Shown: positions 43,958-53,608, counted from the stretch's first letter. The stretch is 64,000 nucleotides of DNA from Vibrio profundi (GCF_005281835.1 NZ_RZIS01000010.1:124001-188000), one strand, 5' to 3'. The notes: generated by a model from the sequence alone, not told the origin. Numbers and translations are program-made.

Positions 43958-45319
43958 ATGACACAACAGACATCTTCCTCTCGTGAGCACTTCGGCTCAC
44001 GCCTTGGTTTTATTCTTGCCGCAGCAGGTGCTGCTGTCGGTTTAGGGAATATTTGGGGTTTTCCCACCCAAGCTGCAAGTAATGGTGGCGGAGCGTTTTT
44101 GCTCGTTTATTTGGTGATGATCTTGATCGTTGCTTTTCCTATGCTGGTGGTTGAAATGGCCATTGGTCGCTCTGGTCAGGCCAACCCGGTAGACAGCATG
44201 CGATCACTGACCTCCAATCCGTTGGGTAAAAAAGTCGGTGGTTTAGTGGGTTGGGTAGGCTTGAGCGTGCCGAGTGCAGTACTCGCGTTTTATAGCATTG
44301 TTGGTGGCTGGCTAATTTGTTTTCTTTTAGGAGCACTAGCAGAGCTCGCGGGACTAGAGGCGGCATCTGCTTGGTTCAAAGGCTTCAGTGCCGAGCGTAA
44401 TGTCTTTGGTACTGTAACCTTCTACATTTTAACTATCATGATTGTTCAAGGTGGCGTAAAGCAAGGCATTGAGAAATGGTCAACTCGCTTGATGCCTGCG
44501 TTGTTTATCTTATTTGCTTTACTCTTTGTTTATATCATGACGCAGTCTGGTGCCGTTGAAGGATTGAAGCACTATCTGATTCCTGATTTTGAAAAAGTGT
44601 GGGATAGAAAACTGATTTTGGCTGCAATGGGACAAGGTTTTTTTTCGTTGACCATTGGTGGCTGTTCAATGCTGATTTATGGCTCTTACTTAAGTAAGAA
44701 AGAGAACTTACCTAAAATGGCAATGAACGTAACATTAGTCGATACCGCTGTTGCCTTTATTGCTGGACTTGTGGTGATGCCTGCCATGTTTGTTGCTATG
44801 CAAAAAGGTGTACAAATTTATGCAGAAGACGGTTCATTGCTAAGCTCTGATACCTTGGTATTTACTGTGTTACCTTTGATGTTTGATAGCTTAGGTTTGC
44901 TAGGACAAGTTTTTTCTGTGGTGTTCTTTTTACTTCTGACTATTGCAGCGCTTACTTCTTCTATCTCGATGCTGGAGTGCCCTGTGGCGCTAGTTAGTGA
45001 GCGATTTGGTACCAAGCGAACACCAACGAGTTGGGTGATTGGCGGTGTCATTGCATTGCTGAGTATTGTAATTGTTTACAACTTCGGGGCTTTATTTGGA
45101 TTAGTCGCGACGGTTGCTACTCAGTACCTACAACCAATGGCGGCGCTTATGTTCTGTTTGTTTGGTGGATGGGTATGGAATAGAAGTGCCAAAATGAAAG
45201 AGTTGGAGCAAGGGTGTCCTGACTTTCAGTTAGGTTGGTTTGGTAAAGTATGGCCAACTTATGTGAAGTTTGTTTGTCCCATCTTAGTTACCACTGTGAT
45301 TTGGGCTTCATTTGGTTAA
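43958..45319 (+). CDS. Neurotransmitter:sodium symporter family transporter
   Basis: The 453-residue protein has about 11 or 12 hydrophobic helices and the NSS/SNF signature at the start: FGSRLGFILAAAGAAVGLGNIWGFP (read as two halves), then NGGGAFLLVYLVM. The Gly-rich unwound first helix forms the Na+ and substrate site in LeuT-type transporters. Substrates are amino acids or amines; the specific one is unknown. The frame opens at GTG 43949, but ATG 43958, with GTGAG upstream, is the likelier start. Sodium made by Na+-NQR (27841-35122) would drive it. Terminator at 45334-45362. Confidence 0.9.
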   Translation: MTQQTSSSREHFGSRLGFILAAAGAAVGLGNIWGFPTQAASNGGGAFLLVYLVMILIVAFPMLVVEMAIGRSGQANPVDSMRSLTSNPLGKKVGGLVGWVGLSVPSAVLAFYSIVGGWLICFLLGALAELAGLEAASAWFKGFSAERNVFGTVTFYILTIMIVQGGVKQGIEKWSTRLMPALFILFALLFVYIMTQSGAVEGLKHYLIPDFEKVWDRKLILAAMGQGFFSLTIGGCSMLIYGSYLSKKENLPKMAMNVTLVDTAVAFIAGLVVMPAMFVAMQKGVQIYAEDGSLLSSDTLVFTVLPLMFDSLGLLGQVFSVVFFLLLTIAALTSSISMLECPVALVSERFGTKRTPTSWVIGGVIALLSIVIVYNFGALFGLVATVATQYLQPMAALMFCLFGGWVWNRSAKMKELEQGCPDFQLGWFGKVWPTYVKFVCPILVTTVIWASFG

Positions 45320-45333
45320 GTCATGAATCGTTA

Positions 45334-45362
45334 AAAAAGCCACTCGTATAGAGTGGCTTTTT
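45334..45362 (+). terminator. Terminator of the sodium symporter gene
   Basis: AAAAAGCCACTC pairs perfectly with GAGTGGCTTTTT around loop GTATA. Confidence 0.9.
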
Positions 45363-45414
45363 TATGCGTGCAAGTTACCTTAGTTTTATATATCACACTG
45401 AAAAGCAGATAAAA

Positions 45415-45443
45415 AAAGCGCAGAACCTTTGGCTCTGCGCTTT
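45415..45443 (-). terminator. Terminator of lipA
   Basis: AAAGCGCAGA pairs with TCTGCGCTTT, followed by seven T on the minus strand, shortly beyond the lipA stop. Confidence 0.88.
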
Positions 45444-45469
45444 CTCATCATTTAGAGGATCTCAAGTAC

Positions 45470-46435
45470 TTACTTGATTTCCATACCTTGAGCTTGTAAA
45501 TCCGCATGGTAAGACGAGCGAACAAATGGGCCACATGCCGCGTGAGTAAAGCCAAGATCTAGTGCGATCTCTTTCAGCTCATCAAACTCAGAAGGCGGTA
45601 CGTAACGCTCTACAGGTAAGTGGTGACGGCTTGGCGCTAGGTATTGACCTAGAGTCAGCATAGTAACACCGTGTTCACGCAAGTCTTTTAGTACTTGAAT
45701 GATTTCTTCTTTGGTTTCACCAAGACCCATCATCACACCAGACTTAGTTGGGATATCTGGGTGCTGCTCTTTGAATTTTTTCAATAGTTCAAGAGACCAC
45801 TTGTAATTTGCGCCTGGACGAGCTTTACGGTACAAGCGAGGAGCGGTTTCTAGGTTGTGGTTAAAGACATCTGGTGGGTTGTCTTTCAGTAGTTCTAGCG
45901 CAACATCCATACGTCCACGGAAATCTGGTACCAAAGTTTCGATACGAATCTCTGGATTTAGCTCACGGATTTCGCGATTACAGTCAGCGAAGTGCTGAGC
46001 ACCACCGTCACGTAGGTCATCACGGTCAACAGAAGTAATTACCACATACTTCAGCTTCATATCTTTAATGGTTTTCGCTAGCTTCTTAGGCTCTTCAGCT
46101 TCAGGTGCGATAGGGCGACCATGGGCAACATCACAGAATGGGCAGCGGCGCGTACAAATCGCACCTAAAATCATGAAGGTTGCAGTGCCGTGGTTAAAGC
46201 ACTCTGCAAGGTTAGGACAAGATGCCTCTTCACAAACCGAATGCAGGTTGTTTTTACGCATCGCAGATTTGATGTCTTGAATACGTTTGCTATCTGAAGG
46301 AAGTTTGATCTTCATCCAGTCAGGTTTACGTAGTACTTCTTTCTGCTCAGCAGGCATATTCTTTACGGGAATTAATGCCATTTTGTCAGCGTCACGGTAT
46401 TTAACGCCTTTTTCCATCTGGATTGGTTTGCTCAT
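45470..46435 (-). CDS. lipA: Lipoyl synthase
   Basis: LipA is a radical SAM enzyme that inserts two sulfurs into the octanoyl chain on lipoyl domains. The 321-residue protein has both [4Fe-4S] cysteine sets: Cys68, Cys73 and Cys79 (auxiliary, sacrificed as sulfur source) and Cys94, Cys98 and Cys101 (CTRRCPFC, radical SAM). The C-terminal RSSYHAD serine ligand is present. It starts 4 bases after lipB ends, so the two are one transcript. Confidence 0.97.
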   Translation of the reverse strand: MSKPIQMEKGVKYRDADKMALIPVKNMPAEQKEVLRKPDWMKIKLPSDSKRIQDIKSAMRKNNLHSVCEEASCPNLAECFNHGTATFMILGAICTRRCPFCDVAHGRPIAPEAEEPKKLAKTIKDMKLKYVVITSVDRDDLRDGGAQHFADCNREIRELNPEIRIETLVPDFRGRMDVALELLKDNPPDVFNHNLETAPRLYRKARPGANYKWSLELLKKFKEQHPDIPTKSGVMMGLGETKEEIIQVLKDLREHGVTMLTLGQYLAPSRHHLPVERYVPPSEFDELKEIALDLGFTHAACGPFVRSSYHADLQAQGMEIK

Positions 46436-46439
46436 GATT

Positions 46440-47099
46440 TTATGCTTCTGCTGTAATGTTACTGTTGGCCTGAATGTCTACTTGGTCGTAACCAAGTAAA
46501 TCGACAAGCTCTTGTACTAATTGCTGTTCAACTAACTCAAGGCTTTCAGGGCCACCAAGTTGGCTTACTTGCACCATTTCCATTCCTTGATAACCACATG
46601 GGTTAATACGAAGGAATGGCGATAGATCCATATTCACGTTCAGCGCTAGTCCATGAAATGAACAGCCGCGGCGAATACGTAACCCAAGTGAACAAATTTT
46701 CTTGCCATCGACATAAACGCCAGGGGCGTCAGGGCGAGCGGCAGAATCAATATTGTAAGCTTTAAGGGTGTTGATTACGAGGTTCTCTATGTGACTGACG
46801 AGATCTCGCACTCCAAATTTTTTACGGCGGATGTTTATCAAAAAATACGCGACTAGCTGGCCTGGGCCGTGGTAAGTCACTTGTCCACCTCGATCACTTT
46901 GAACAATAGGTATATCACCTGCGTTCAATACGTGTTCTGCTTTTCCTGCTTGTCCTTGAGTAAAGACTGGGTTGTGTTCTACAAGCCAGACTTGATCGGC
47001 ATCGTCATCGGTACGATTGTCTGTGAACTCATGCATGGCTTTCCATACGGGTTCATAATCCTGACGGCCTAACTTTTTTACGATTAGCTGATTCTGCAA
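46440..47099 (-). CDS. lipB: Octanoyl-ACP:protein N-octanoyltransferase
   Basis: LipB moves octanoate from acyl carrier protein to lipoyl domains, giving the substrate of LipA. The 219-residue protein has PVFTQGQAGKAEH near 45, SDRGGQVTYHGPGQLV near 68, KKICSLGLRIRRGCSFHG near 133 with Lys134, and catalytic Cys168 in INPCGYQG. The start is TTG at 47099, with GAGGAA spaced 8 bases, and homology begins within a few residues, so TTG is the likely initiator. ybeD lies upstream but a terminator at 47239-47265 separates them. Confidence 0.95.
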   Translation of the reverse strand: MQNQLIVKKLGRQDYEPVWKAMHEFTDNRTDDDADQVWLVEHNPVFTQGQAGKAEHVLNAGDIPIVQSDRGGQVTYHGPGQLVAYFLINIRRKKFGVRDLVSHIENLVINTLKAYNIDSAARPDAPGVYVDGKKICSLGLRIRRGCSFHGLALNVNMDLSPFLRINPCGYQGMEMVQVSQLGGPESLELVEQQLVQELVDLLGYDQVDIQANSNITAEA

Positions 47100-47238
47100 A
47101 ACAGCACTTCCTCAAGGATAAATAAAGTGTTCGCATTATAAACGCGAAACATCATTCTAACTACAGACTGACAGCAAGGTTTTTAATATTTTCTAGTGAG
47201 TGAAAATGCTTCTTGATTTCATCTGTAGAGCTAGAAAC

Positions 47239-47265
47239 AAAACAGCGGCTATAAGCCGCTGTTTT
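47239..47265 (-). terminator. Terminator of ybeD
   Basis: AAAACAGCGGCT pairs perfectly with AGCCGCTGTTTT around a 3-base loop, between ybeD and lipB. Confidence 0.85.
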
Positions 47266-47282
47266 CTCTTGTCGATAGTGGC

Positions 47283-47558
47283 TTAAAGCACCATGCGAAC
47301 GATATCAATCTCGCCTAACTCTTTGTACAAAGTTTCTACTTGTTCAATCGAAGTCGCAGTGATGTTGATTGAAACAGAGTTGTAGTTGCCTTTTGCACTT
47401 GGTTTTACCGTTGGGCTGTAATCACCAGGAGCGTGGCGTTGAATGACTTCTAGAACTCGTTCTGTCAGTTCAGGCTTTGCGTAGCCCATAACCTTGTAAG
47501 TGAATGAACAAGGAAACTCTAAGAGATCTTTTAGTTTTGCATCAGAATTAATATTCAT
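47283..47558 (-). CDS. ybeD: DUF493 family protein YbeD
   Basis: The 91-residue protein (MNINSDAKLKDLLEFPCSF..., VMGYAKPEL, ending VRMVL) matches YbeD, a small protein with an ACT-like ferredoxin fold encoded next to lipB and dacA. Function is not established. The frame extends 20 codons upstream, but ATG 47558, with GGAG upstream, fits the family start. It lies between dacA and lipB as in E. coli. Confidence 0.92.
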   Translation of the reverse strand: MNINSDAKLKDLLEFPCSFTYKVMGYAKPELTERVLEVIQRHAPGDYSPTVKPSAKGNYNSVSINITATSIEQVETLYKELGEIDIVRMVL

Positions 47559-47672
47559 GATTAGCTCCAAATGGAAAAGCGTTATGCCAATACAGCTGAC
47601 TCTTAAAGAAGAGAGCATTATGTTTATAGGGGCGGAATATTACTGGTAAATATCTAGGAACTCAAGATCAAC

Positions 47673-47695
47673 AAAAGCCGCACTAGGCGGCTTTT
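47673..47695 (-). terminator. Terminator of dacA
   Basis: AAAAGCCGC pairs perfectly with GCGGCTTTT around a 5-base loop, followed by a T-rich stretch on the minus strand. Confidence 0.82.
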
Positions 47696-47719
47696 ATGTC
47701 AGTCAAAGACTATTCTGAA

Positions 47720-48901
47720 TTAGAACAGGCCTTTGAATAGTAGAACTAGGTAATCCCATAGGCGGCTGAATAGGCTGCCTTGCTCTACGTCTTCTAGTGC
47801 AAGTAGTGGGTATTCAGCAACGTCTTCACCGTCTACTTGATAGTATAGCTTACCGACTACATCGCCTTTAGTAATTGGCGCTTCTAGCTCTTTCTCAAGA
47901 ACGAAACTTGCTTTCAGGTTTTTCGCTTGGCCGCGAGGTAGTGTCACGAAAGTATCTTCGTTTACACCTAGTGCCACAGTATCTTGGCTACCCATCCAGA
48001 TTTTCTCTTCTACGAAGGTTTCACCAGCTGTATGTGGTGCCACTGTTTCGAAGAAGCGGAAACCGTAGCTCAAAAGCTTTTTGCTTTCTGTTTTACGAGC
48101 ATTTGCATTCTTAGTGCCCATTACTACGGCAACTAAACGCATTTTGCCTTCAGTCGCTGAGCTTACTAGGCTGTAACCTGCATTGTTAGTATGGCCTGTT
48201 TTGATGCCATCTACATTCATGCTCTTATCCCACAATAAGCCGTTACGGTTGTATTGTGTGATGCCGTTGTAAGTGTATTTTTTCTCAGAGTAGATACGGT
48301 ACTCTTCTGGTACGTCGCGGATAAGCGCTTGACCCAAAAGTGCCATATCGTAAGGCGTTGAATACAGGTTTGCATTATCTAGGCCGTGAACGTTAGCAAA
48401 GTGCGTGTCGTCCATGCCGATAGAGCTTGCCCAAGCGTTCATTAGATCAACGAATGCGTCTTCAGAACCTGCAATGTGTTCAGCCATTGCGACACATGCA
48501 TCGTTACCCGATTGGATGATGATGCCACGGTTTAAGTCTTCAACTTTAACAGTGGTACCAACTTCGATGAACATTTTTGAAGAATCAGGGAAGTTTTTAG
48601 CCCAAGCATTCTTACTAATCACTACATCATCATTAAGATTGATGTTGCCACGCTCTAGCTCTTGACCGATGACGTAACTTGTCATCATTTTCGTCAAGCT
48701 TGCAGGCGAAAGCTTAGTGTTCATTTCCTTTTCAGCAAGAATTTTGCCTGAGTTGTAGTCCATCAAGACAAAACCTTTAGCAGCAATTTGAGGTGCATCA
48801 GGAACAACGATCGGCGCGGCGAATGACGAAGACGCTAAAGTTGCAGAAAGCGCAACTGAAGAAACGAATATCGATTTAACAAGTTTTTTAGTTTTATTCA
48901 T
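47720..48901 (-). CDS. dacA: D-alanyl-D-alanine carboxypeptidase (PBP5/6 type)
   Basis: A low-molecular-mass penicillin-binding protein that removes the terminal D-Ala from peptidoglycan stems. The 393-residue protein has a signal peptide (about 1-29), the catalytic SxxK at Ser68-Lys71 (SPASLTKMMT), SGN near 131 (QSGNDACVAMAEH), and KTG near 234 (DGIKTGHTNNAGYS). A beta-rich domain follows, and the C terminus is an amphipathic membrane anchor (SLFSRLWDYLVLLFKGLF). It is separated from rlpA by about 95 bases and from ybeD by a terminator. Confidence 0.96.
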   Translation of the reverse strand: MNKTKKLVKSIFVSSVALSATLASSSFAAPIVVPDAPQIAAKGFVLMDYNSGKILAEKEMNTKLSPASLTKMMTSYVIGQELERGNINLNDDVVISKNAWAKNFPDSSKMFIEVGTTVKVEDLNRGIIIQSGNDACVAMAEHIAGSEDAFVDLMNAWASSIGMDDTHFANVHGLDNANLYSTPYDMALLGQALIRDVPEEYRIYSEKKYTYNGITQYNRNGLLWDKSMNVDGIKTGHTNNAGYSLVSSATEGKMRLVAVVMGTKNANARKTESKKLLSYGFRFFETVAPHTAGETFVEEKIWMGSQDTVALGVNEDTFVTLPRGQAKNLKASFVLEKELEAPITKGDVVGKLYYQVDGEDVAEYPLLALEDVEQGSLFSRLWDYLVLLFKGLF

Positions 48902-48995
48902 TTTGAATGCAATTATTTAGTTAACTGTCCATATCTTAACAGAATCATTCTGGCAAACCAGATCTGCTAACACTAGAAAATAGTTGTGTGAATTG

Positions 48996-49790
48996 TCAAC
49001 GGGTTAGCGTCTGCTTTTTGATAAAGGCGGAAGAAAAGCCGAGCAGTTTAACTTGCTCCAATTTTTCTTGCGTCAGAGCATAGTCATGAAATGGACCAAG
49101 CATTAAGCGATGGCTGTCATTTGATGACTGTAAAAAGCTGTCGACCGATAATTTGCCGCTAATTTCTTCAGCCAGTTTTAAGCTGCGATCTTTATGAGGC
49201 GAAGTCGCGACTTGAATGATGTATTGCGGCAGGGCGGCTTTTTTCTTTTCATCAGTAGGGATATCTACCGTGATTACTTCAATCTCGACATTTGCAGTTC
49301 CTGTTTTTACCACGTCGAGTTTGTATGCTGCAGCATAGCTTAGATCGATGATACGTCCTTCATGGAATGGACCACGGTCGTTGATACGCACAATTGTGGA
49401 CTTGCCATTGTCGGTGTTGACGACTTTTACATAGCTTGGGATCGGTAATGTTTTGTGAGCCGCCGACATTGAATACATGTCGTAAACCTCGCCATTAGAG
49501 GTCAGGTGGCCGTGAAATTTCTTACCGTACCATGAGGCTTTACCTGATTGAGTGAAGCCTTTTGGGTCACGAACGATTTCGTAATCATTGCCCCGTAATG
49601 TGTAGTTACTGTTACCGCCTAAGCTATAAGGCTCGTATTTAGGGTAAGCATCTTCTAGGTGCTCAACGGAGAGTGGGGCATCAGGAGCGATGTCCGAATC
49701 AATTGAGTAGCGGCCTTTTTGTTCTGTAGATGAACAACCGCTTAAAAGAATAAGTACGCTCGATATTGCGACTAATGGTTTTACTGACAT
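48996..49790 (-). CDS. rlpA: RlpA family septal lipoprotein (lytic transglycosylase)
   Basis: The 264-residue lipoprotein (lipobox LLSGCSS, Cys19) has a double-psi beta-barrel RlpA domain (about 75-165, SGKASWYGKKFHGHLTSNGE, IVRINDRGPFHEGRIIDLS) and a C-terminal SPOR domain (about 185-260) that binds denuded glycan at the septum. In Pseudomonas RlpA is a lytic transglycosylase, but activity differs between species; the E. coli protein is reported inactive. It lies 3 bases after rodA, at the end of the mrdA-rodA-rlpA transcript. Confidence 0.94.
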   Translation of the reverse strand: MSVKPLVAISSVLILLSGCSSTEQKGRYSIDSDIAPDAPLSVEHLEDAYPKYEPYSLGGNSNYTLRGNDYEIVRDPKGFTQSGKASWYGKKFHGHLTSNGEVYDMYSMSAAHKTLPIPSYVKVVNTDNGKSTIVRINDRGPFHEGRIIDLSYAAAYKLDVVKTGTANVEIEVITVDIPTDEKKKAALPQYIIQVATSPHKDRSLKLAEEISGKLSVDSFLQSSNDSHRLMLGPFHDYALTQEKLEQVKLLGFSSAFIKKQTLTR

Positions 49791-49793
49791 TGA

Positions 49794-50915
49794 CTATGTT
49801 GCCTTTGAAAATGCTTTTCTATGAGTATGAATGGACATCAAAATACCGAAGCCCGCCATTAGCGTTACCATAGAAGTACCGCCATAACTGACTAGGGGAA
49901 GGGGAACGCCTACGACCGGTAAGATCCCACTCACCATACCGATGTTTACGAAAATATAAACGAAGAAGCTCAATACAATACTGCCCGCCATCATACGACC
50001 GAAAGCAGTTTGCGCTTGGCTAGCGAGAATCAGGCCACGACCAATAATAAATAAGTAAATCGACAGCAAAAAGAGAATTCCGATCATGCCCCATTCTTCG
50101 GCGATAACCGCAAAGATAAAGTCGGTGTGGCGCTCAGGTAAGAATTCCAACTGAGATTGGGTACCTTGCAACCAACCTTTACCAGAGATGCCGCCAGAGC
50201 CGATGGCTATTTTACTTTGAATAATATGGTACCCAGCGCCAAGAGGATCGGATTCTGGGTCAAATAAGGTTCTAACCCGTACTTTCTGGTACTCACGCAT
50301 TAGGAAGAACCACAAAATTGGGATAAACCCACCCACAGCCACTGCCGCTGCAGCGATGATCTTCCAGCTGATACCTGCAAGGAAGATGACAAAGATACCG
50401 GATGCAGCGATCAGGATTGAGGTTCCTAAATCAGGCTGTTTGGCGATTAGTATCGTTGGTACAAACACCATTACCATAGAGATCATCAGTGTTCTGAATG
50501 TTGGTGGAAGTGAACGCTTACCAATATAGCGAGCGATCATTAAAGGCACCGCCAGTTTAAGTAATTCAGAGGGTTGGAAGCGAACAAAGCCCAAATTGAG
50601 CCAGCGCTGTGCTCCTTTGGAAGCCTCACCAAAGAACAATACCCCAAACAAAAGGATGACGCCGCCTGCAAAGAGTAACGGTGCAAAGCTTTCGTAGGTT
50701 CGTGGTGGTATTTGCGCGAGTACTACCATTACTCCTAAAGCTAGAGCCATACGCATTGCTTGACGATCCATCATCGCTAGGTTTTGACCACTAGCGCTGT
50801 ACATGATCAGCAGAGCAAAACCCATCAGCATTAAAATACCTAGCAATAAAGGTAGGTCGATATGGAAGCGTTCGAATAAGGCTCGATTTTGTCCGGTTGA
50901 AGGGTCTAGTTTCAT
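49794..50915 (-). CDS. mrdB: Rod shape peptidoglycan glycosyltransferase RodA
   Basis: RodA is the SEDS-family polymerase of the elongasome, working with PBP2. The 373-residue protein has about ten hydrophobic helices and typical motifs: ASKGAQRWLNLGFVRFQPSE (read in part) near 103, AKQPDLGTS near 158, the WLQGTQSQLEFLPERHTDFIF-type loop near 243, and LPLVSYGGTSMV near 340. It starts overlapping the mrdA stop by one base and ends 3 bases before rlpA. Confidence 0.96.
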   Translation of the reverse strand: MKLDPSTGQNRALFERFHIDLPLLLGILMLMGFALLIMYSASGQNLAMMDRQAMRMALALGVMVVLAQIPPRTYESFAPLLFAGGVILLFGVLFFGEASKGAQRWLNLGFVRFQPSELLKLAVPLMIARYIGKRSLPPTFRTLMISMVMVFVPTILIAKQPDLGTSILIAASGIFVIFLAGISWKIIAAAAVAVGGFIPILWFFLMREYQKVRVRTLFDPESDPLGAGYHIIQSKIAIGSGGISGKGWLQGTQSQLEFLPERHTDFIFAVIAEEWGMIGILFLLSIYLFIIGRGLILASQAQTAFGRMMAGSIVLSFFVYIFVNIGMVSGILPVVGVPLPLVSYGGTSMVTLMAGFGILMSIHTHRKAFSKAT

Positions 50916-52810
50916 TATTTCTTCGCCTTATCATCTTTCTGGCTTTCACCAAGAATGATGTGATCAAATATTCTTCTTACTACTGGAGCACCGTTACTTG
51001 AACCGCCGCCGGCATTCTCTAGCACTATGGTGACAATGGCTTGCGGGTCTTCAAGTGGCGCGAAGCCAGTGTACAACGCGTGGTCGCGCAGATGTTCTGC
51101 GAGTTCTTCCGCGTTATATTCTTGGTCTTCTTTTAAACCAAAGACTTGAGCGGTTCCTGATTTACCAGCGGTTAGGTAAGACATTCTTTGGAATGCACGA
51201 CGAGCCGTACCTTTTTTACCGTGGTTGGCGAGCTTCATGCCGTCTTTCGCAATATCCCAATAACGCTGAGGAACGCCTGTAACCGGTGGGTAAGTCTCAA
51301 TTTCAGACAGCTTTTGAGTTGAGAATTCTTGGCCGTTCTCGATGGTTGAACGCAGTAGATGTGGTGCAATCACTTTACCGTTATTCACTAATACGGAGGT
51401 TGCTTTCGCTATCTGCATTGGGGTTGCGGTCCAGTAGCCTTGTCCGATACCTACCGGAATCGTATCGCCTTGGTACCAAGGTGTGCGATGACGTGCCATT
51501 TTCCACTCACGAGTCGGCATATTCGCTTTGCTTTCCTCGTAAATATCGATACCAGTGTAATCACCAAAACCAAACATCATCATCCAAGAGGAGATTCGGT
51601 CAATACCTAGGTCATAAGCGATCTGATAGAAAAAGGTATCCACTGACTCTTCAATGGCCTTATTAATGTCGACTTTACCGTGCCCCCAACGTAACCAATC
51701 TCTAAATGGTCTTGTTTTTGAATTCGGGATTTTCCAATAACCTGGGTCATTACGGGTGGTATTTGGTGTGATCACGCCTTCTTGCAACGCTGCGACAGCA
51801 ATGAAAGGCTTGATGGTCGACGCTGGTGGGTAGATACCTAAAGTCGCTCGGTTTACCAATGGGCGATCATTGTCATTCAATAATGCACTGTAGCCTTTGC
51901 TTGAAATACCGTGCACAAAGTCATTCGGATCGTAGCTAGGGCTAGAGACCATCGCAATAACGCCGTTATCGACAGGATCAAGCACGACCGCAGAGCCTCT
52001 GCGACCATCCAAAAGCTTATGTACGTAAAGCTGCAGCTTAATGTCTAAGTTAAGAACAATATCTTTACCAGGAATTGCAGGTTCAAACTTTAAGGTTCGG
52101 ATCACGCGACCACGGCTGTTTACTTCTACTTCTTGGTAGCCTGCCGTTCCGTGTAGCATGTCTTCGTAGTAGCGTTCGATACCAAGTTTACCGATGTCAC
52201 GAGTAGCTTGGTAGTTAGCGTCTTTTTCTTCTCGGATAAGTCGCTGCATGTCTCGGTCATTTATACGCGACACATAGCCAATAACGTGGGTTAGTACTTT
52301 GCCATACGGGTAGAAGCGCTTCAGAGTACCAGTGACTTCAACGCCTGGGTATTTATGTTGATTAACCGAGAAAATAGCTACTTGTTTTTCTGTTAATTGG
52401 GTGAGAAGTGGTACCGATTTAAAGCGACGAGTTCTTTGACGTTCTTTGTTAAAACGTTCAATTCGTTCAGGGGCGATATCAAGCAAGGTTTGTAGACGAG
52501 CCAGTGTATCGTCCATGTTCTTAATTTTTTCTGGAGTGAGCTCGAGATTGAAGACAGGGCGGTTTTCCGCCAGGAGCACTCCATTTCGATCATAGATAAG
52601 GCCGCGATTGGGTGCGATTGGCACGACTTTTATGCGGTTGTCATTAGAGCGAGTTTTGTAATCTTGGTATTGATTAACTTGGATGTTGTACAAGTTGGTA
52701 ATGAGGAGGCCCATCAAGATTACAATACCTATAAATGCAACGAAAGCACGACTAGTGAATAGTCGTGCTTCAGCTTTGTAATCACGAATTTGGCTACGTT
52801 TACGTAACAT
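50915..52810 (-). CDS. mrdA: Penicillin-binding protein 2
   Basis: PBP2 is the elongation transpeptidase. The 631-residue protein has an N-terminal membrane anchor (about 20-42), a pedestal domain (PNRGLIYDRNGVLLAENRP near 68), and a transpeptidase domain with SxxK at Ser331-Lys334 (YPPASTIKPF), SxN-type region near 388 (EESVDTFFYQ), and KSGTAQ near 548. Length matches E. coli PBP2. It follows rlmH after 6 bases, and rodA begins at its stop. Confidence 0.97.
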   Translation of the reverse strand: MLRKRSQIRDYKAEARLFTSRAFVAFIGIVILMGLLITNLYNIQVNQYQDYKTRSNDNRIKVVPIAPNRGLIYDRNGVLLAENRPVFNLELTPEKIKNMDDTLARLQTLLDIAPERIERFNKERQRTRRFKSVPLLTQLTEKQVAIFSVNQHKYPGVEVTGTLKRFYPYGKVLTHVIGYVSRINDRDMQRLIREEKDANYQATRDIGKLGIERYYEDMLHGTAGYQEVEVNSRGRVIRTLKFEPAIPGKDIVLNLDIKLQLYVHKLLDGRRGSAVVLDPVDNGVIAMVSSPSYDPNDFVHGISSKGYSALLNDNDRPLVNRATLGIYPPASTIKPFIAVAALQEGVITPNTTRNDPGYWKIPNSKTRPFRDWLRWGHGKVDINKAIEESVDTFFYQIAYDLGIDRISSWMMMFGFGDYTGIDIYEESKANMPTREWKMARHRTPWYQGDTIPVGIGQGYWTATPMQIAKATSVLVNNGKVIAPHLLRSTIENGQEFSTQKLSEIETYPPVTGVPQRYWDIAKDGMKLANHGKKGTARRAFQRMSYLTAGKSGTAQVFGLKEDQEYNAEELAEHLRDHALYTGFAPLEDPQAIVTIVLENAGGGSSNGAPVVRRIFDHIILGESQKDDKAKK

Positions 52811-52816
52811 TAACGC

Positions 52817-53287
52817 TTATTCTCGGTGGTACGGGTGGTTAGCGGTAACGCTCCATGCGCGGTATAGGCTTTCCGCCATAATCACGCGAACCAGAGGGTG
52901 AGGGAGCGTTAAGGCAGACAGTGACCAGCTTTGGTCTGCAGCGGCTTTGCATGCTGGCGCTAGCCCTTCAGGGCCGCCGATTAGAATGGATACATCGCGG
53001 CCATCTAATTTCCAGCTTTCCAGTTGCTCAGCTAACTGAGGGGTATCCCATTTCTTACCTGGAATGTCCAAAGTGACGATCCGGCTTCCCTTTGGCACTG
53101 CAGCTAACATGGCTTCGCCTTCTTTTTGCAAGATGCGTGCAATGTCAGCATTCTTCCCACGTTTTCCTGCAGTTATTTCTACAAGTTCAAGTGGCATGTC
53201 ATGAGGGAAGCGGCGTTTGTACTCTTGAAAACCTTCTTCCACCCATTTTGGCATTTTTGTGCCAACGGCGATCAGTTGGATTTTCAA
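52817..53287 (-). CDS. rlmH: 23S rRNA (pseudouridine(1915)-N(3))-methyltransferase RlmH
   Basis: RlmH is a SPOUT-fold methyltransferase acting on the 70S ribosome at pseudouridine 1915. The 156-residue sequence matches the family end to end: MKIQLIAVGTKMPKWVEEGF, LDIPGKKWDTPQLA near 74, the SAM-binding knot ILIGGPEGL near 101, and the C-terminal LPHPLVRVIMAESLYRAW...YHRE. Start 3 bases after rsfS. Confidence 0.97.
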   Translation of the reverse strand: MKIQLIAVGTKMPKWVEEGFQEYKRRFPHDMPLELVEITAGKRGKNADIARILQKEGEAMLAAVPKGSRIVTLDIPGKKWDTPQLAEQLESWKLDGRDVSILIGGPEGLAPACKAAADQSWSLSALTLPHPLVRVIMAESLYRAWSVTANHPYHRE

Positions 53288-53290
53288 GAT

Positions 53291-53608
53291 TTAGCTCCAA
53301 AGCTTTTCAAGTTGGTACAGTTCGCGGTGTTCTTCTTGCATCACGTGTAGCATGCTCGTACCCATATCAAGTACTACCCATTCACCTTCTTGCTCACCGT
53401 CCATACCAAGTGGCTCTAGGCCAACTTTTTTTACTTCGCTTGCCACGTGTTCAGCGATTGAAGCCACATGACGCTTTGAAGTGCCAGTACATACAATCAT
53501 AAAGTCAGTAACGCTAGATTTGCCTTCTACGTTGATGGTAACGATAGACTCAGCTTTCATATCGTCTGCTTTGTCGGCTAGGAAATCTTTTAGTTCTTCA
53601 CGTAACAC
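53291..53608 (-). CDS. rsfS: Ribosomal silencing factor RsfS
   Basis: RsfS binds L14 on the large subunit and blocks subunit joining when nutrients are short. The 105-residue protein from GTG 53608 (VLREELKDFLADKADDM...) carries SSVTDFMIVCTGTSKRH near 36 and WVVLDMGTSMLHVMQEEHRELYQLEKLW at the end (shown in part by its aromatic and Glu pattern). The frame can be opened at ATG 53647, but only GTG 53608 has a good site (AAGGA, 7 bases) and family length. It lies between holA and rlmH. Confidence 0.94.
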   Translation of the reverse strand: MLREELKDFLADKADDMKAESIVTINVEGKSSVTDFMIVCTGTSKRHVASIAEHVASEVKKVGLEPLGMDGEQEGEWVVLDMGTSMLHVMQEEHRELYQLEKLWS